Positions 17,556 through 27,505 of a stretch of DNA of 64,000 bases are shown one piece after another. The notes beneath the pieces were generated by a model. The model did no database searches. It saw nothing but the letters and a program-made list of their open reading frames with translations, and was not told the origin of the DNA. Position 1 is the first letter of the stretch. Each line of letters starts with the position of its first letter. The DNA is from Flavobacterium sp. 9AF. GTDB taxonomy: Bacteria; Bacteroidota; Bacteroidia; Flavobacteriales; Flavobacteriaceae. The translations under genes were made by a program, and so were the position numbers. The stretch covers positions 1,669,971 to 1,733,970 of the forward strand of contig NZ_LR733556.1 of the NCBI RefSeq assembly GCF_902506265.1, given 5' to 3'.

Positions 17556-17614
17556 TTTAATGTTAATGATTTTCTAATCTTTCTCTATGCAGACAAAAAA
17601 CAAGTAAATTTATG

Positions 17615-17622
17615 TAAGTTTG
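17615..17622 (+). promoter_or_regulatory. -7 promoter element for the DUF5686 gene
   Basis: TAAGTTTG, a perfect TAnnTTTG box 21 nt before the ATG. The surrounding AAATTTATGTAAG also occurs near 16203-16216, upstream of the frameshifted gene. Confidence 0.5.
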
Positions 17623-17643
17623 TAACTTAACAAATGCCTTTAA

Positions 17644-20130
17644 ATGAGACACATCTTTTTTTGGTTTGTTTTGCTAAGTACTGCTATCTCATTTGGTCAA
17701 AACAAAATAAAAGCTCAAATCATAGATATCGACAGTAGAGTTCCATTAGCTTATGCCAAAGTGGAATATCTAAACAAAACTATCACAACAACTTGGGAAG
17801 GAAAATTTGAGTTAGACATAACGCAATATGACAAACCATTAACAGTGAAATATAAAGGGTATCAAACCAAAAATGTTTACATTTCACCTAACCAAGAATT
17901 GGTCACAATAAAAATGGCCATCGATTTAAATACTTTTGAAAAAGTAGAGATTTATACTGACAATAAAGTCAATAAAGTAATAAAAAAAGTAATCGACAAT
18001 AAGCGTTTTAATCAACCTGAAAAAGCACTAGAAAGTTTTCAATACAAAAACTATGAAAGCTTGTTAGTTACTGCTAATCCGGATTCCATTTCCGGAAAAA
18101 TTGAACCTATTTACAAAAGAAACCTTTTTGGTAAAGGTATTATAAAATTAGATTCATCTAATTACAAGTTCAAAAAACTAGTTGAAAAAAATCATTTATA
18201 TCAGACTGAAAAAGTAAACCTCATTCAATACAATAAAAAAGGATATAAAGAAACGGTTATAGCTACTAGAATGGCAGGCTTTAAAGAACCATTATATGAA
18301 TATTTAGGCCTCAATTTATTTTCATACTCGGTTTACGAAAATCCATTTGAAATATTAGAGACTCCCGTTCAAAATCCTATTTCAAATTATGGTCGTCGAT
18401 TATATAATTTTTATATGGTTGATTCCATAAACATTCAAAATCGCAAAACTTACAAAGTTTTTTTTCAACCTAAAAAATTAAAATCCAGCCGATTAAGGGG
18501 ATTACTCTATATTGATGCGGAAACATTTGCAATAGCTAGAGCCTATTACAGAATTTATGGTATAGTTTATATTAATGCAGATTACACCTTTGAATATCAA
18601 GACAAGGAAGAACTATGGTTCCCAAAGAAAAGAAAAATAACCGTATTAAAAGGCAACAATGTTGACGATATAAAAATTTTGGGCAACACTATCAAGTTTA
18701 GCTCCTCTCTAGATCCTTCTCCAAATTCTAATGCCACCGATCAAGTGTATCTCACGATTGAATCGATACCTTTTGATATTGAACTAGATAAAAGATTAAA
18801 TATAAAAAACAAGGGAATAAAAATTTCCATAGAAAAAGATGGTCTAAAAAGAGAAGATAGCTATTGGAAAAAATTTGCTAAAGACACAATAGACACTAGA
18901 AGATTAAGAACTTACACTTCATTAGACAGTCTATCTGAATCTAAAAAATTAGAAAGGAAAATTTTCTTGGGTAAAAAAATATTAAATGGCTATTACCCTA
19001 TAAGTTATGTTGATTTAGACTTAAGAAGTTTGATTAAATTTAACAATTATGAAGGTTTTAGGCTAGGATTAGGTGTTGTAACCAATGATAAAGTTTCCGA
19101 AAAATATAAAATTGCTTTTTATGGTGCTTACGGCATAAAAGATGAAGCATTTAAATTTGGAATAACACCTTCTTACCTTATCGATTCTCAATCAGAAACA
19201 TGGATTAGCGCTTCCTATTCTGACGATTTGAATGAAATTTCTCAAATTACTTTTGCAACCGATCCAAAACGATTCAAAATATACGATCCAAGACCCATTA
19301 ATATTTCTACATTCTATGGAAACCAAAATGCTTCGGTGTTTGTAGAAAGTAACTTTTTTCCAAAAACAGACACTTACTTCTCTTTATCTACCAGTAAAAT
19401 TAATCCTAAATTTGATTATACGTTTGTAAACAATGCTATTTCATATACTCAATACAACATTACAGCTGCGCAATTAGCATTACAATGGAATCCATTTAGT
19501 AATTATATGCAAACACCAAAAAGTAGGATAGAAATTGAAAAAAGACATCCAAAGTTTTCTTTTCAAATTACTCAAACACTACCAAAATTATTGAATAACG
19601 ATTTCAATTTTACAAAAGTAGATTTTAAAACATTTTATGAAATTCCCTATTTATCGGGACAATCAAGTTCAATATTGTTTCAAACAGGAATTGCATTTGG
19701 AGATGTCCCTTTAACTCATTTATATAGTTTACAACCCAACAATTTAAACAGAGATGCCTTATTGCAAAGAATTACTTTTGCTGGTAAAAACAGTTTTGAA
19801 ACTATGTATTTTAATGAATTCTTCTCTGATAAATATGTATCATTACAATTAAAACACACCTTTAATAGAATACGACTTGCCTATAGAATAAATCCTGAGT
19901 TTTCTTTTATAACAAGGTTTGCCTGGGGAGGAATTAATAAAGAAAACGCACATTTAGGTTTCCTATTCAACTCTTTAGAAAAAGGTTTTATTGAAAGTGG
20001 TGTGGAATGCAATAAACTTTTTAGAGGATTGGGAATTACTACATTTTTTAGATATGGTCCTAATCAATTACCTAAATTTGAAGACAATATTGCCATAAAA
20101 ATTTCTTACTTCATTGATTTAGGGTTTTAA
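17644..20130 (+). CDS. DUF5686 and carboxypeptidase-like regulatory domain protein, outer membrane
   Basis: 828 residues. Signal peptide (ends TAISFGQ), then a CarboxypepD_reg-like beta-sandwich (about 22-95: AQIIDIDSRVPLAYAKVEYLNK, with KYKGYQTKNVYI), then a long DUF5686 region that ends in beta-barrel-like strands (last residues IAIKISYFIDLGF). This architecture is common in Bacteroidota outer membranes and resembles the plug and barrel organisation of TonB-linked proteins, but it lacks TonB box and SusC features. Function unknown. Stands alone with its own promoter. Confidence 0.88.
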   Translation: MRHIFFWFVLLSTAISFGQNKIKAQIIDIDSRVPLAYAKVEYLNKTITTTWEGKFELDITQYDKPLTVKYKGYQTKNVYISPNQELVTIKMAIDLNTFEKVEIYTDNKVNKVIKKVIDNKRFNQPEKALESFQYKNYESLLVTANPDSISGKIEPIYKRNLFGKGIIKLDSSNYKFKKLVEKNHLYQTEKVNLIQYNKKGYKETVIATRMAGFKEPLYEYLGLNLFSYSVYENPFEILETPVQNPISNYGRRLYNFYMVDSINIQNRKTYKVFFQPKKLKSSRLRGLLYIDAETFAIARAYYRIYGIVYINADYTFEYQDKEELWFPKKRKITVLKGNNVDDIKILGNTIKFSSSLDPSPNSNATDQVYLTIESIPFDIELDKRLNIKNKGIKISIEKDGLKREDSYWKKFAKDTIDTRRLRTYTSLDSLSESKKLERKIFLGKKILNGYYPISYVDLDLRSLIKFNNYEGFRLGLGVVTNDKVSEKYKIAFYGAYGIKDEAFKFGITPSYLIDSQSETWISASYSDDLNEISQITFATDPKRFKIYDPRPINISTFYGNQNASVFVESNFFPKTDTYFSLSTSKINPKFDYTFVNNAISYTQYNITAAQLALQWNPFSNYMQTPKSRIEIEKRHPKFSFQITQTLPKLLNNDFNFTKVDFKTFYEIPYLSGQSSSILFQTGIAFGDVPLTHLYSLQPNNLNRDALLQRITFAGKNSFETMYFNEFFSDKYVSLQLKHTFNRIRLAYRINPEFSFITRFAWGGINKENAHLGFLFNSLEKGFIESGVECNKLFRGLGITTFFRYGPNQLPKFEDNIAIKISYFIDLGF

Positions 20131-20180
20131 ATTTTCCTTAAATCTTTTGGTTGTTTCCTAAGTAATTAAGTAAGAATCAT

Positions 20181-20188
20181 TACCTTTG
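20181..20188 (+). promoter_or_regulatory. -7 promoter element for the MMPL exporter
   Basis: TACCTTTG, a perfect TAnnTTTG box 19 nt before the ATG. Confidence 0.5.
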
Positions 20189-20207
20189 CGCTCTAATTTT
20201 TGAGACG

Positions 20208-22619
20208 ATGATTAAATGGCTAACGACCAGTTTTTGGGATTTTATTGCTAGCAAGATATTACGCAACAGAATAGGACTTTTAGTTGCACTAGTGCTTTTT
20301 ACCTTGTTTATGGCATTCCAATGGAAAAAAATCCGAATGACCTATACTGAAGCAAATATATTACCAAAGGATAATGACATTTCTGTACAATATAATCTTT
20401 TCTTAGAAAAATTTGGTGAAGAAGGAAACCTTATCGTAATAGGTTTTAAAGATGATGCCTTTTTTACCGAAAAAAATGTTAGGCTTTGGGAAGACTTCAT
20501 CAATGAAATTAAAAAAGACAAAGCAGTTGATTTAACTTTATCAATTAGTGATTTAAAGATACTAAAGAAAGATACTTTAAACCAAAAATTTAACTTAGTT
20601 CCATTTGTAAATAACTCAAAACTTTCTGACACTTATTTAAAAGAAAAGAGAGATGAACTATTTAACAATTTGCCTTTTTATGAAAGCATGCTGTTTAATA
20701 AAGAATCGGGAGCGGTTCGCTTTGCTATTTATATTAATAAAAAAATTGTAAATACACCTAAAAGAAAAGAATTTGTTAACAAATATCTTAGCGAACAAAA
20801 AATAGAAGCTTTTGAAAAAGCAACTGGTATTGATTTAAAAATATCAGGAATGCCATATATTAGAACTTTAAATTCGCAAAGTATTTTAAGCGAAATTGGA
20901 TTATTTGTTGGTGCTGCTTTAGGTATTACCTCATTACTTTTTTTCTTTTTCTTTAGAAGTTTTAGAGCTACATCTATTTCTATGATTATAGTTACCATAG
21001 CGGTGATGTGGTCTTTTGGAACCATTGGTCTATTAAACTATGAAATTACAGTTTTAACAGCAATTATTCCACCATTAATTATTGTGATAGGAATACCTAA
21101 TTGCATCTTTTTAATTAATAAATATCAGCAAGAAATCAAAAAACATGGAAATAAAGCCAAGTCTTTACAACGTGTAATTTCTAGAGTAGGAAATGCTACT
21201 TTAATGACAAACCTTACAACAGCTGCAGGTTTCGCAACCTTTATTATTACGGATAGTGATTTACTAAAAGAATTTGGAATCATTGCCTCGTTAAATATTA
21301 TCTTTTTATTCTTCTTGTGTTTGATAATAATTCCTATTATCTATAGTTACATGCCATTACCAAAAGACAAGCACTTAGCACACTTAGAAAAAAACTATAT
21401 CCAATTTCTTATTGATTGGATATTAGTTACAATAAAGAAAAAAACAGTTGCTATTTATTTTGTTGCTGTAGGATTATTAGTTTTTGGTCTTATAGGGATT
21501 ACTCAAATGAGAATATCTGGTAGCATAATTGAAGATATGCCAAAAAACACAGGTTTCTTTGAAGATATTCGTTTCTACGAAAAAGAATTCGATGGGGTCA
21601 TGCCATTAGAAATCATGATCGATACTAAAAAACCAAAAGGAGCCTTAAAATCGGCTACATTAAAAAGAATTAATGAACTTCAAGAAACCATAGAAGAAAT
21701 TCCAGAGCTTTCAAAACCCGTTTCATTAGTTAATTTATTAAAATACGCTAAGCAAACTTATTATAATGGTAATCCAGAATACTATGAATTACCTACTAAG
21801 CAAGAAGAAGCTTTCATTTTATCTTACATAAAAAACTCAACGGGCAAAGGAAAAGAAAATCTTCTAAAAAGCTACATCGACAGTACGGGTCAATTTGTAA
21901 GAATTACCACCTTTATGAGAGACATTGGTACAGACAGAATGAAACATACTGAAGATCGATTAATTCAAAAAATTGACAAACTTTTTCCAAAAGAGAGATA
22001 TAATGTAACTATTACGGGTAAAGCTTATATTTTTGAAAAAGGCACACATTATTTAGTTAAAAACTTAGTAGTCTCACTTGTGTTTGCCGTTTTTCTCATT
22101 TCTTTATTAATGGCTTATTTATTCCGTTCGTTTAAAATGATAATCATCTCCTTATTACCTAACATTCTACCTCTTATTATAACAGCTGGAATAATGGGCT
22201 TTTTGGGAGTTCCTATTAAACCTTCAACCATCTTAGTTTTCAGTATTGCTTTTGGTATTTCAGTAGATGATACTATCCATTTTTTAGCCAAATACCGTCA
22301 GGAATTGATTGCAAACAATTGGAGGATAAAAAAATCGGTATATAACACCGTTAAAGATGCTGGAGTAAGCATGTTTTATACTTCTGTGGTATTATTTTTT
22401 GGTTTCTCAGTATTTACGCTTTCTAGTTTTGGAGGCACAATAGCTTTAGGAGGATTGGTGGCTACTACTTTATTATTTGCCATGTTATCTAATTTAATTT
22501 TTTTACCTGCATTATTACTTTCATTAGAACGTTCTATAGCTAATGAACAAGAATTTACTGAACCAACAATTGATATTTTAGCAGAGGATAAAGAAGATAT
22601 TGAAACTGAAAACGAATAA
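20208..22619 (+). CDS. MMPL/RND superfamily exporter
   Basis: 803 residues with the two-fold RND architecture: TM1 at about 22-40, a periplasmic domain, TM2-6 at about 225-385, TM7 near 410-430, a second periplasmic domain, and TM8-12 at about 625-780. The conserved GISVDDTIHFLAKYR in the second membrane half carries the Asp pair expected for proton relay. No adaptor or TolC gene is adjacent. Such stand-alone MMPL proteins export lipids or hydrophobic compounds; the substrate is not evident. Ends with an acidic tail. Confidence 0.9.
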   Translation: MIKWLTTSFWDFIASKILRNRIGLLVALVLFTLFMAFQWKKIRMTYTEANILPKDNDISVQYNLFLEKFGEEGNLIVIGFKDDAFFTEKNVRLWEDFINEIKKDKAVDLTLSISDLKILKKDTLNQKFNLVPFVNNSKLSDTYLKEKRDELFNNLPFYESMLFNKESGAVRFAIYINKKIVNTPKRKEFVNKYLSEQKIEAFEKATGIDLKISGMPYIRTLNSQSILSEIGLFVGAALGITSLLFFFFFRSFRATSISMIIVTIAVMWSFGTIGLLNYEITVLTAIIPPLIIVIGIPNCIFLINKYQQEIKKHGNKAKSLQRVISRVGNATLMTNLTTAAGFATFIITDSDLLKEFGIIASLNIIFLFFLCLIIIPIIYSYMPLPKDKHLAHLEKNYIQFLIDWILVTIKKKTVAIYFVAVGLLVFGLIGITQMRISGSIIEDMPKNTGFFEDIRFYEKEFDGVMPLEIMIDTKKPKGALKSATLKRINELQETIEEIPELSKPVSLVNLLKYAKQTYYNGNPEYYELPTKQEEAFILSYIKNSTGKGKENLLKSYIDSTGQFVRITTFMRDIGTDRMKHTEDRLIQKIDKLFPKERYNVTITGKAYIFEKGTHYLVKNLVVSLVFAVFLISLLMAYLFRSFKMIIISLLPNILPLIITAGIMGFLGVPIKPSTILVFSIAFGISVDDTIHFLAKYRQELIANNWRIKKSVYNTVKDAGVSMFYTSVVLFFGFSVFTLSSFGGTIALGGLVATTLLFAMLSNLIFLPALLLSLERSIANEQEFTEPTIDILAEDKEDIETENE

Positions 22620-22630
22620 TTTTATATTTG
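22600..22630 (+). promoter_or_regulatory. Promoter of asnS
   Basis: TTG (22600-22602), 20 nt, then TATATTTG (22623-22630), fitting the Bacteroidota -33/-7 pattern. Lies across the stop codon of the upstream exporter gene, 19 nt before the asnS ATG. Confidence 0.6.
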
Positions 22631-22649
22631 CATATTAAATTTAAAAACA

Positions 22650-24086
22650 ATGAAACATATTAAAGTCATAGACCTATTAAACAATACTAAAACATTACAA
22701 GAAGTAACTGCAAAAGGTTGGGTAAGATCTTTTAGAAATAATCAGTTTATTGCTTTAAATGATGGATCTACACTAAATAATATTCAGTGTGTAGTAGATT
22801 TTGAAAATACACCTGAAGACATTTTGAAAAGAATTACAACGAGTGCTGCCATTGCTGTAACTGGAACATTACAAGAAAGTCAAGGCAAAGGACAATCGGT
22901 TGAAATTCAAGTTACAAAAATTGAAATTTTAGGTGATAGTGATGCTGAAAAATATCCTATACAATTAAGAAATCGTCCGAGTTTAGAATTTCTTAGAGAA
23001 CAAGCTCATTTAAGAGTTCGTACAAATACATTTAGTGCTATTATGCGTGTGCGTTCTGTATTATCATTTGCTGTACATCAATATTTTCAAGAAAAAGGAT
23101 TTGTTTATGTAAACACACCTATTATTACAGGTTCAGATGCAGAAGGAGCTGGAGAAATGTTTAAAGTAACTGCTTTACCATTTGATAATACACCAAGAAA
23201 TGATGAAGGAAAAGTAAATTATAAAGAAGATTTTTTCGGTAAAGAAACAAATCTTACTGTTTCAGGTCAATTAGAAGCAGAAACATATGCCATGGCTTTA
23301 GGGCAAGTATATACTTTCGGACCTACTTTTAGAGCTGAAAATTCTAATACTTCTAGGCATCTAGCAGAATTTTGGATGATTGAACCTGAAGTTGCATTCA
23401 ACGATTTAGCAGACAACATGGATTTAGCAGAAGATTTCATTAAATATGTAATCAAATATACTGTTGATAAATGTGAAGATGATTTAAAATTCTTAGAAGG
23501 AAGACTATTAGAAGAAGAAAAATCAAAACCGATAGCAGAGCGTAGTGAAATGAGTTTATTAGAAAAATTAAATTTTGTACTAGACAATAATTTCAAACGT
23601 GTTTCTTATACTGAAGCTATTGATATTTTAAAAAATAGTAAACCAAATAAAAATAAAAAATTCAATTACATCATTGATGAATGGGGTGCAGATCTACAAA
23701 GTGAACATGAGCGTTTTTTAGTGGAAAAACACTTTAAATGTCCCGTAATCCTGTTTGATTATCCAGCAAAAATTAAAGCATTTTATATGCGATTAAATGA
23801 TGATGGACAAACGGTGAGAGCTATGGATATTCTTTTCCCTGGAATTGGTGAAATTGTAGGAGGTTCTCAAAGAGAAGAACGTTTAGAGGTATTAATTGAA
23901 AAAATGAAAGTATTAGGTATTGAAGAAGAAGAATTATGGTGGTACTTAGACACAAGACGTTTTGGTACTGCAGTACATTCTGGTTTCGGACTTGGTTTTG
24001 AAAGATTAGTTTTATTTGTTACTGGAATGACAAACATCAGAGATGTAATTCCTTTCCCAAGAACACCACAAAACGCAGAATTTTAA
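22650..24086 (+). CDS. asnS: Asparaginyl-tRNA synthetase
   Basis: Class IIb synthetase that charges tRNA-Asn. 478 residues. N-terminal OB fold (about 1-115: KGWVRSFRNNQFIALNDGS). Catalytic core with motif 2 FRAENSNTSRHLAEFWMIEPE and motif 3 GFGLGFERLVLFVTGM near the end; ends IPFPRTP, typical for the AsnRS/AspRS group. The presence of asnS means Asn-tRNA is made directly and does not depend on GatCAB. Confidence 0.98.
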   Translation: MKHIKVIDLLNNTKTLQEVTAKGWVRSFRNNQFIALNDGSTLNNIQCVVDFENTPEDILKRITTSAAIAVTGTLQESQGKGQSVEIQVTKIEILGDSDAEKYPIQLRNRPSLEFLREQAHLRVRTNTFSAIMRVRSVLSFAVHQYFQEKGFVYVNTPIITGSDAEGAGEMFKVTALPFDNTPRNDEGKVNYKEDFFGKETNLTVSGQLEAETYAMALGQVYTFGPTFRAENSNTSRHLAEFWMIEPEVAFNDLADNMDLAEDFIKYVIKYTVDKCEDDLKFLEGRLLEEEKSKPIAERSEMSLLEKLNFVLDNNFKRVSYTEAIDILKNSKPNKNKKFNYIIDEWGADLQSEHERFLVEKHFKCPVILFDYPAKIKAFYMRLNDDGQTVRAMDILFPGIGEIVGGSQREERLEVLIEKMKVLGIEEEELWWYLDTRRFGTAVHSGFGLGFERLVLFVTGMTNIRDVIPFPRTPQNAEF

Positions 24087-24097
24087 TATTCCTTATT

Positions 24098-24139
24098 TAA
24101 TCGTTTAGTCGTATATTTGTATATTCGACTAAACGATTA
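24098..24139. terminator. Long perfect hairpin between asnS and rpoN
   Basis: 14-bp perfect stem (24098-24111 with 24126-24139; arm TAATCGTTTAGTCG), then one mismatch and four more pairs to the TTGT loop. It has no T-run, so it is either a terminator of unusual form, a processing site, or a dispersed flavobacterial repeat. Confidence 0.6.
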
Positions 24140-24162
24140 CTAGTTTCTGATCCCAATTTACA

Positions 24163-25629
24163 ATGCTAAAACAAAGTTTACAATTCAAATTATCTCAAAA
24201 ATTATCTCCTCAACAAATTCAGTTGATGAAGTTAATTCAATTACCTACACAAGCTTTTGAACAACGATTACAAGAAGAACTAGTAGAAAATCCAGCACTA
24301 GAAAACGGGAAAGAAGAAAATTTTGAATATGATGATTTTGGAGACTCTTCAAATCAAGATGACTATGATGACTATGAAGGAGAAAGGATTGATACTGAAG
24401 ACATTAATATTGACGAATATTTAAGTAATGATGAAACTCCGGACTATAAATATCAAGCTAATAATTATAGTGACGATGACGAAGACAACAGTATGCCTTT
24501 TATTGCAGGAGTTACTTTTCATCAAGATTTACTGAATCAATTAAACACATTCATATTAACGGATGAAGAAAGAGATATTGCCGAGTTTTTAGTAGGAAGT
24601 ATTGATGATATGGGATATATAAGAAGAAGTATCCAAGATATCGTAGATGATTTAGCTTTTACTCAAGGTATTTATACCGATGAAAAGATGGTTACAAGAA
24701 TACTCGGAATCGTACAAGAACTTGAACCCTCTGGAGTTGCTGCTAGAGACTTACAAGAATGTTTATTGCTACAATTAAAGCATAAAACACCTACTGACTC
24801 TATAGAATTAGCCATTGATATCATTGAAAATCAATTTGACGCTTTTACTAAGAAACATTATGAAAAATTACTTTTAAAGTATGAAATCTCTAAAGATCAA
24901 TTAAAAAAAGTAATTGATGAAATTGAAAAATTAAACCCTAAACCTGGTGGAGCATACGATGGCAACCAAAAACCTATTGAACATGTTGTACCCGATTTTA
25001 CTATTCGCATAATTGATGGCGAACTTGATCTTCAGTTAAACAGTAGAAACACTCCAGAACTACATGTTTCAAAAGATTATCAAGACATGTTACAAACCTA
25101 TAAAGTTTCTTCAGAAAAAACGAATTCTCAAAAAGATGCCGTTCAATTTATAAAACAAAAATTAGATTCTGCAAAATGGTTCATTGATGCCATTAAGCAA
25201 AGACAAGAAACACTCTTTGTTACTATGAATGCAATTATGCATTATCAAGAAGAATATTTCCTTGACGGTGATGAAACCAAGTTAAAACCAATGATTTTAA
25301 AAGATATTGCCGATTTAATTGGTTTAGATATTTCAACCGTTTCTAGAGTAGCTAATAGCAAATATGTTGAAACGCCCTACGGAACTAAATTGATAAAAGA
25401 TTTCTTTAGTGAAGCTATGAAAAACGACCAAGGTGAAGACGTTTCAACAATAGAAATAAAAAAAATACTCGAAGTGGTTATCAATGAAGAAGACAAGAAG
25501 AAACCATTACCAGATGACAAACTAGCCGAAATGTTAAAAGAAAGAGGTTATCCTATTGCTAGAAGAACTGTTGCTAAATATAGGGAACAATTAGACATCC
25601 CTGTCGCTCGATTAAGAAAAGAAATATAA
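24163..25629 (+). CDS. rpoN: RNA polymerase sigma-54 factor
   Basis: 488 residues. Region I is Gln/Leu-rich (KLSPQQIQLMKLIQLPTQAFEQRL), region II is a long acidic linker (about 45-110), followed by the core-binding domain (LVGSIDDMGYIRRSI) and the DNA-binding part with ISTVSRVANSKYVETPYGT and the RpoN box ARRTVAKYREQL at the C-terminus. It needs AAA+ activators; none is encoded in this window. It may be co-transcribed with the small membrane protein that starts 2 nt after it. Confidence 0.97.
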   Translation: MLKQSLQFKLSQKLSPQQIQLMKLIQLPTQAFEQRLQEELVENPALENGKEENFEYDDFGDSSNQDDYDDYEGERIDTEDINIDEYLSNDETPDYKYQANNYSDDDEDNSMPFIAGVTFHQDLLNQLNTFILTDEERDIAEFLVGSIDDMGYIRRSIQDIVDDLAFTQGIYTDEKMVTRILGIVQELEPSGVAARDLQECLLLQLKHKTPTDSIELAIDIIENQFDAFTKKHYEKLLLKYEISKDQLKKVIDEIEKLNPKPGGAYDGNQKPIEHVVPDFTIRIIDGELDLQLNSRNTPELHVSKDYQDMLQTYKVSSEKTNSQKDAVQFIKQKLDSAKWFIDAIKQRQETLFVTMNAIMHYQEEYFLDGDETKLKPMILKDIADLIGLDISTVSRVANSKYVETPYGTKLIKDFFSEAMKNDQGEDVSTIEIKKILEVVINEEDKKKPLPDDKLAEMLKERGYPIARRTVAKYREQLDIPVARLRKEI

Positions 25630-25631
25630 GA

Positions 25632-26243
25632 ATGGATTTAAAAAAAAATTTACCTTCCTTTTCTTATATTTTTCACCCCATATTTATCTCCATATATGGC
25701 ACATTATTTTATTTTTTTGTGTCACAAATGTATTTATATCAGACACTTCTTTATGTTATATTATTACAAGTAAGCATTATTACATTACTACTTCCTTTAT
25801 CTTTATATTATCTCTTTTATTCCATGGGCTTGATTAAGTCGTTTACTGAAGCAAGTATTAAAGAAAGAAAAATCCCTATATTAATTCAATCCATTTTATT
25901 ACTTATTCTAATAAAATTTAGCTCTTCTTTTGATAGTATTCCTCCTTTATATTATTTCTTTTTTGGAGGTTTTTTAAGTAGTATGCTGGCATTTATTGCT
26001 GTAGCTTTAAAATTCAAAGCCAGTTTGCATATGATAGGTATTACTTCTCTAACTACATTTATTTATGGCTTAAGTTTACATTTAGAACTAAACTTAATTT
26101 TTACTATCGCTTTTTTAATAATGATAATTGGATTCGTTGCATCCTCCCGATTATATATGAAATCGCACAATATTATTGAATTAATAGCAGGAAGTTTAAT
26201 AGGTATAATATCACAAATAACTTTTTGGATATATTGGTTATAA
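25632..26243 (+). CDS. Multipass membrane protein, distant PAP2-like C-terminus
   Basis: 203 residues with five or six TM segments. The last part, SSRLYMKSHNIIELIAGSLIG, has the spacing of the R..H..G pattern of PAP2 phosphatases, but the other PAP2 motifs (KxxxxxxRP and PSGH) are missing, so enzymatic activity is doubtful. Starts 2 nt after rpoN and overlaps the convergent beta-barrel gene by 6 nt. This gene commonly follows rpoN in flavobacteria. Confidence 0.75.
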   Translation: MDLKKNLPSFSYIFHPIFISIYGTLFYFFVSQMYLYQTLLYVILLQVSIITLLLPLSLYYLFYSMGLIKSFTEASIKERKIPILIQSILLLILIKFSSSFDSIPPLYYFFFGGFLSSMLAFIAVALKFKASLHMIGITSLTTFIYGLSLHLELNLIFTIAFLIMIIGFVASSRLYMKSHNIIELIAGSLIGIISQITFWIYWL

Positions 26244-26924
26244 AATATAAAAAACAAAACCGATATTAAAAGAATTTAACCCCAAATCCTTACTTCCTAT
26301 ATCAACATTATCAAAATTCGATTTTAATCCATAATAAGCATACAGATTAATCGTATTATAACCTACACTTAGATAAGGTCCGTATTGAAATTTTGTAAGT
26401 TCATTACTGTTTTGAATATAATAGCTCTCATTATTCGAAACAAATATACTTTTACTTGCTAATAAATAGCTTACTTTAAAACCAGTATAAATTCTCCAAA
26501 ATTTATGACTCTCATAAGAAGCATTTCTCCATCTTATTTCTAATGGTAATTCTAAATAGTGCAATCGCAATTTACTTTTATCATAAGAATTATCAATGGT
26601 ATATATATTATTTTCAGTAGCATCTATCTTAGCAACTTTAAGATTGTGCTTAATATCATTATATGAATAGCCTAGTCCTAAGGCAACTGCCCAATTTCTA
26701 TCTTTAGTAAAAGGCATATCTCTTAAAAAACCAAAAGTTAAGCCGGAAGAAAATGAGTATTGTGAATATCCTTCGGGGGTATTTCTTAATAAGTTGTAAG
26801 TTACCGTAAAATAAAATTGATCTTCTCTAAATAACGAATCCACAGCAATTTTCTTAGAACTCTCTTGCGAAAAAGCCATAGTATAAATTAAAAATACGGG
26901 AAATATAAAAAACAACCTATTCAT
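26238..26924 (-). CDS. Outer-membrane beta-barrel protein (PorT-like fold)
   Basis: Start taken at the ATG at 26924, which puts a normal signal peptide first (MNRLFFIFPVFLIYTMAFSQ); upstream ATGs at 26933 and 26951 add only a few non-signal residues. About 228 residues of alternating strands (GLTFGFLRDM, LGLGYSYNDIKHN, LELPLEIRWRN, GFKVSYLLASK), ending SFNIGFVFYIL. General eight-strand barrel type (OMP_b-brl). Located after the ExbB/ExbD operon but separated from it by a strong terminator. Confidence 0.82.
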   Translation of the reverse strand: MNRLFFIFPVFLIYTMAFSQESSKKIAVDSLFREDQFYFTVTYNLLRNTPEGYSQYSFSSGLTFGFLRDMPFTKDRNWAVALGLGYSYNDIKHNLKVAKIDATENNIYTIDNSYDKSKLRLHYLELPLEIRWRNASYESHKFWRIYTGFKVSYLLASKSIFVSNNESYYIQNSNELTKFQYGPYLSVGYNTINLYAYYGLKSNFDNVDIGSKDLGLNSFNIGFVFYIL

Positions 26925-26960
26925 TAAAATCATTTTATAATTTAATAGCATAAATGTAAT

Positions 26961-26989
26961 AAAAAAAGGTACGCCATGGCGTACCTTTT
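26961..26989 (-). terminator. Terminator of the exbB-exbD operon
   Basis: A perfect palindrome, AAAAGGTACGCC followed directly by its AT-centred mirror (26964-26989), with a seven-T run on the minus strand 3' side. Confidence 0.88.
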
Positions 26990-27008
26990 ATATAGTAACT
27001 GAAAAGAT

Positions 27009-27482
27009 TTATTTTTCTAGCGGATTACCTTGATTAGTTGTATAGTTAACTTTTAACTGTTCCACTTTACGTAACTCTGTTTTGATATCTTGAATCAAAC
27101 CCATTCTTACGTCTTTATCTACTTTAAATGAAGCCGTTAAGTATTTTTCATCTTCAGAATTTCTTTCAGCTCTTTCAGTAATTACAAAACTCCTAATATC
27201 AGCAACTGATGAAATTTTATCATTCAACTGAATACGATCTGAAGCTCCTAAAGAAGCATAATTAGGTTTTGGCTTACCAGCATAAATATACATTACGTAA
27301 TTCTTTTTATGCAACTTAGCCGTTTGATCTGCTTTTGGCAATCTATTCTCAATCATCAAATCACTGTCTTTCATTGTAGTGGCAGTCATGAAAAAGAACA
27401 AAAGCATAAATACGATATCTGGTAACGATGCTGTTGAAATTGCAGGTATAGCACCTGATTTTTTCTTTTTAAATTTAGACAT
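27009..27482 (-). CDS. exbD: ExbD/TolR family biopolymer transporter (second copy)
   Basis: 157 residues. One N-terminal TM with the proton-path Asp (SLPDIVFMLLFFFMTATTM), then a periplasmic domain. Partner of the ExbB in the same operon; uses the proton gradient to energise TonB or a Tol-type system. Last gene of the four-gene operon. Confidence 0.93.
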   Translation of the reverse strand: MSKFKKKKSGAIPAISTASLPDIVFMLLFFFMTATTMKDSDLMIENRLPKADQTAKLHKKNYVMYIYAGKPKPNYASLGASDRIQLNDKISSVADIRSFVITERAERNSEDEKYLTASFKVDKDVRMGLIQDIKTELRKVEQLKVNYTTNQGNPLEK

Positions 27483-27505
27483 AATTTCTAAAACTTAAAG
27501 GGTTA

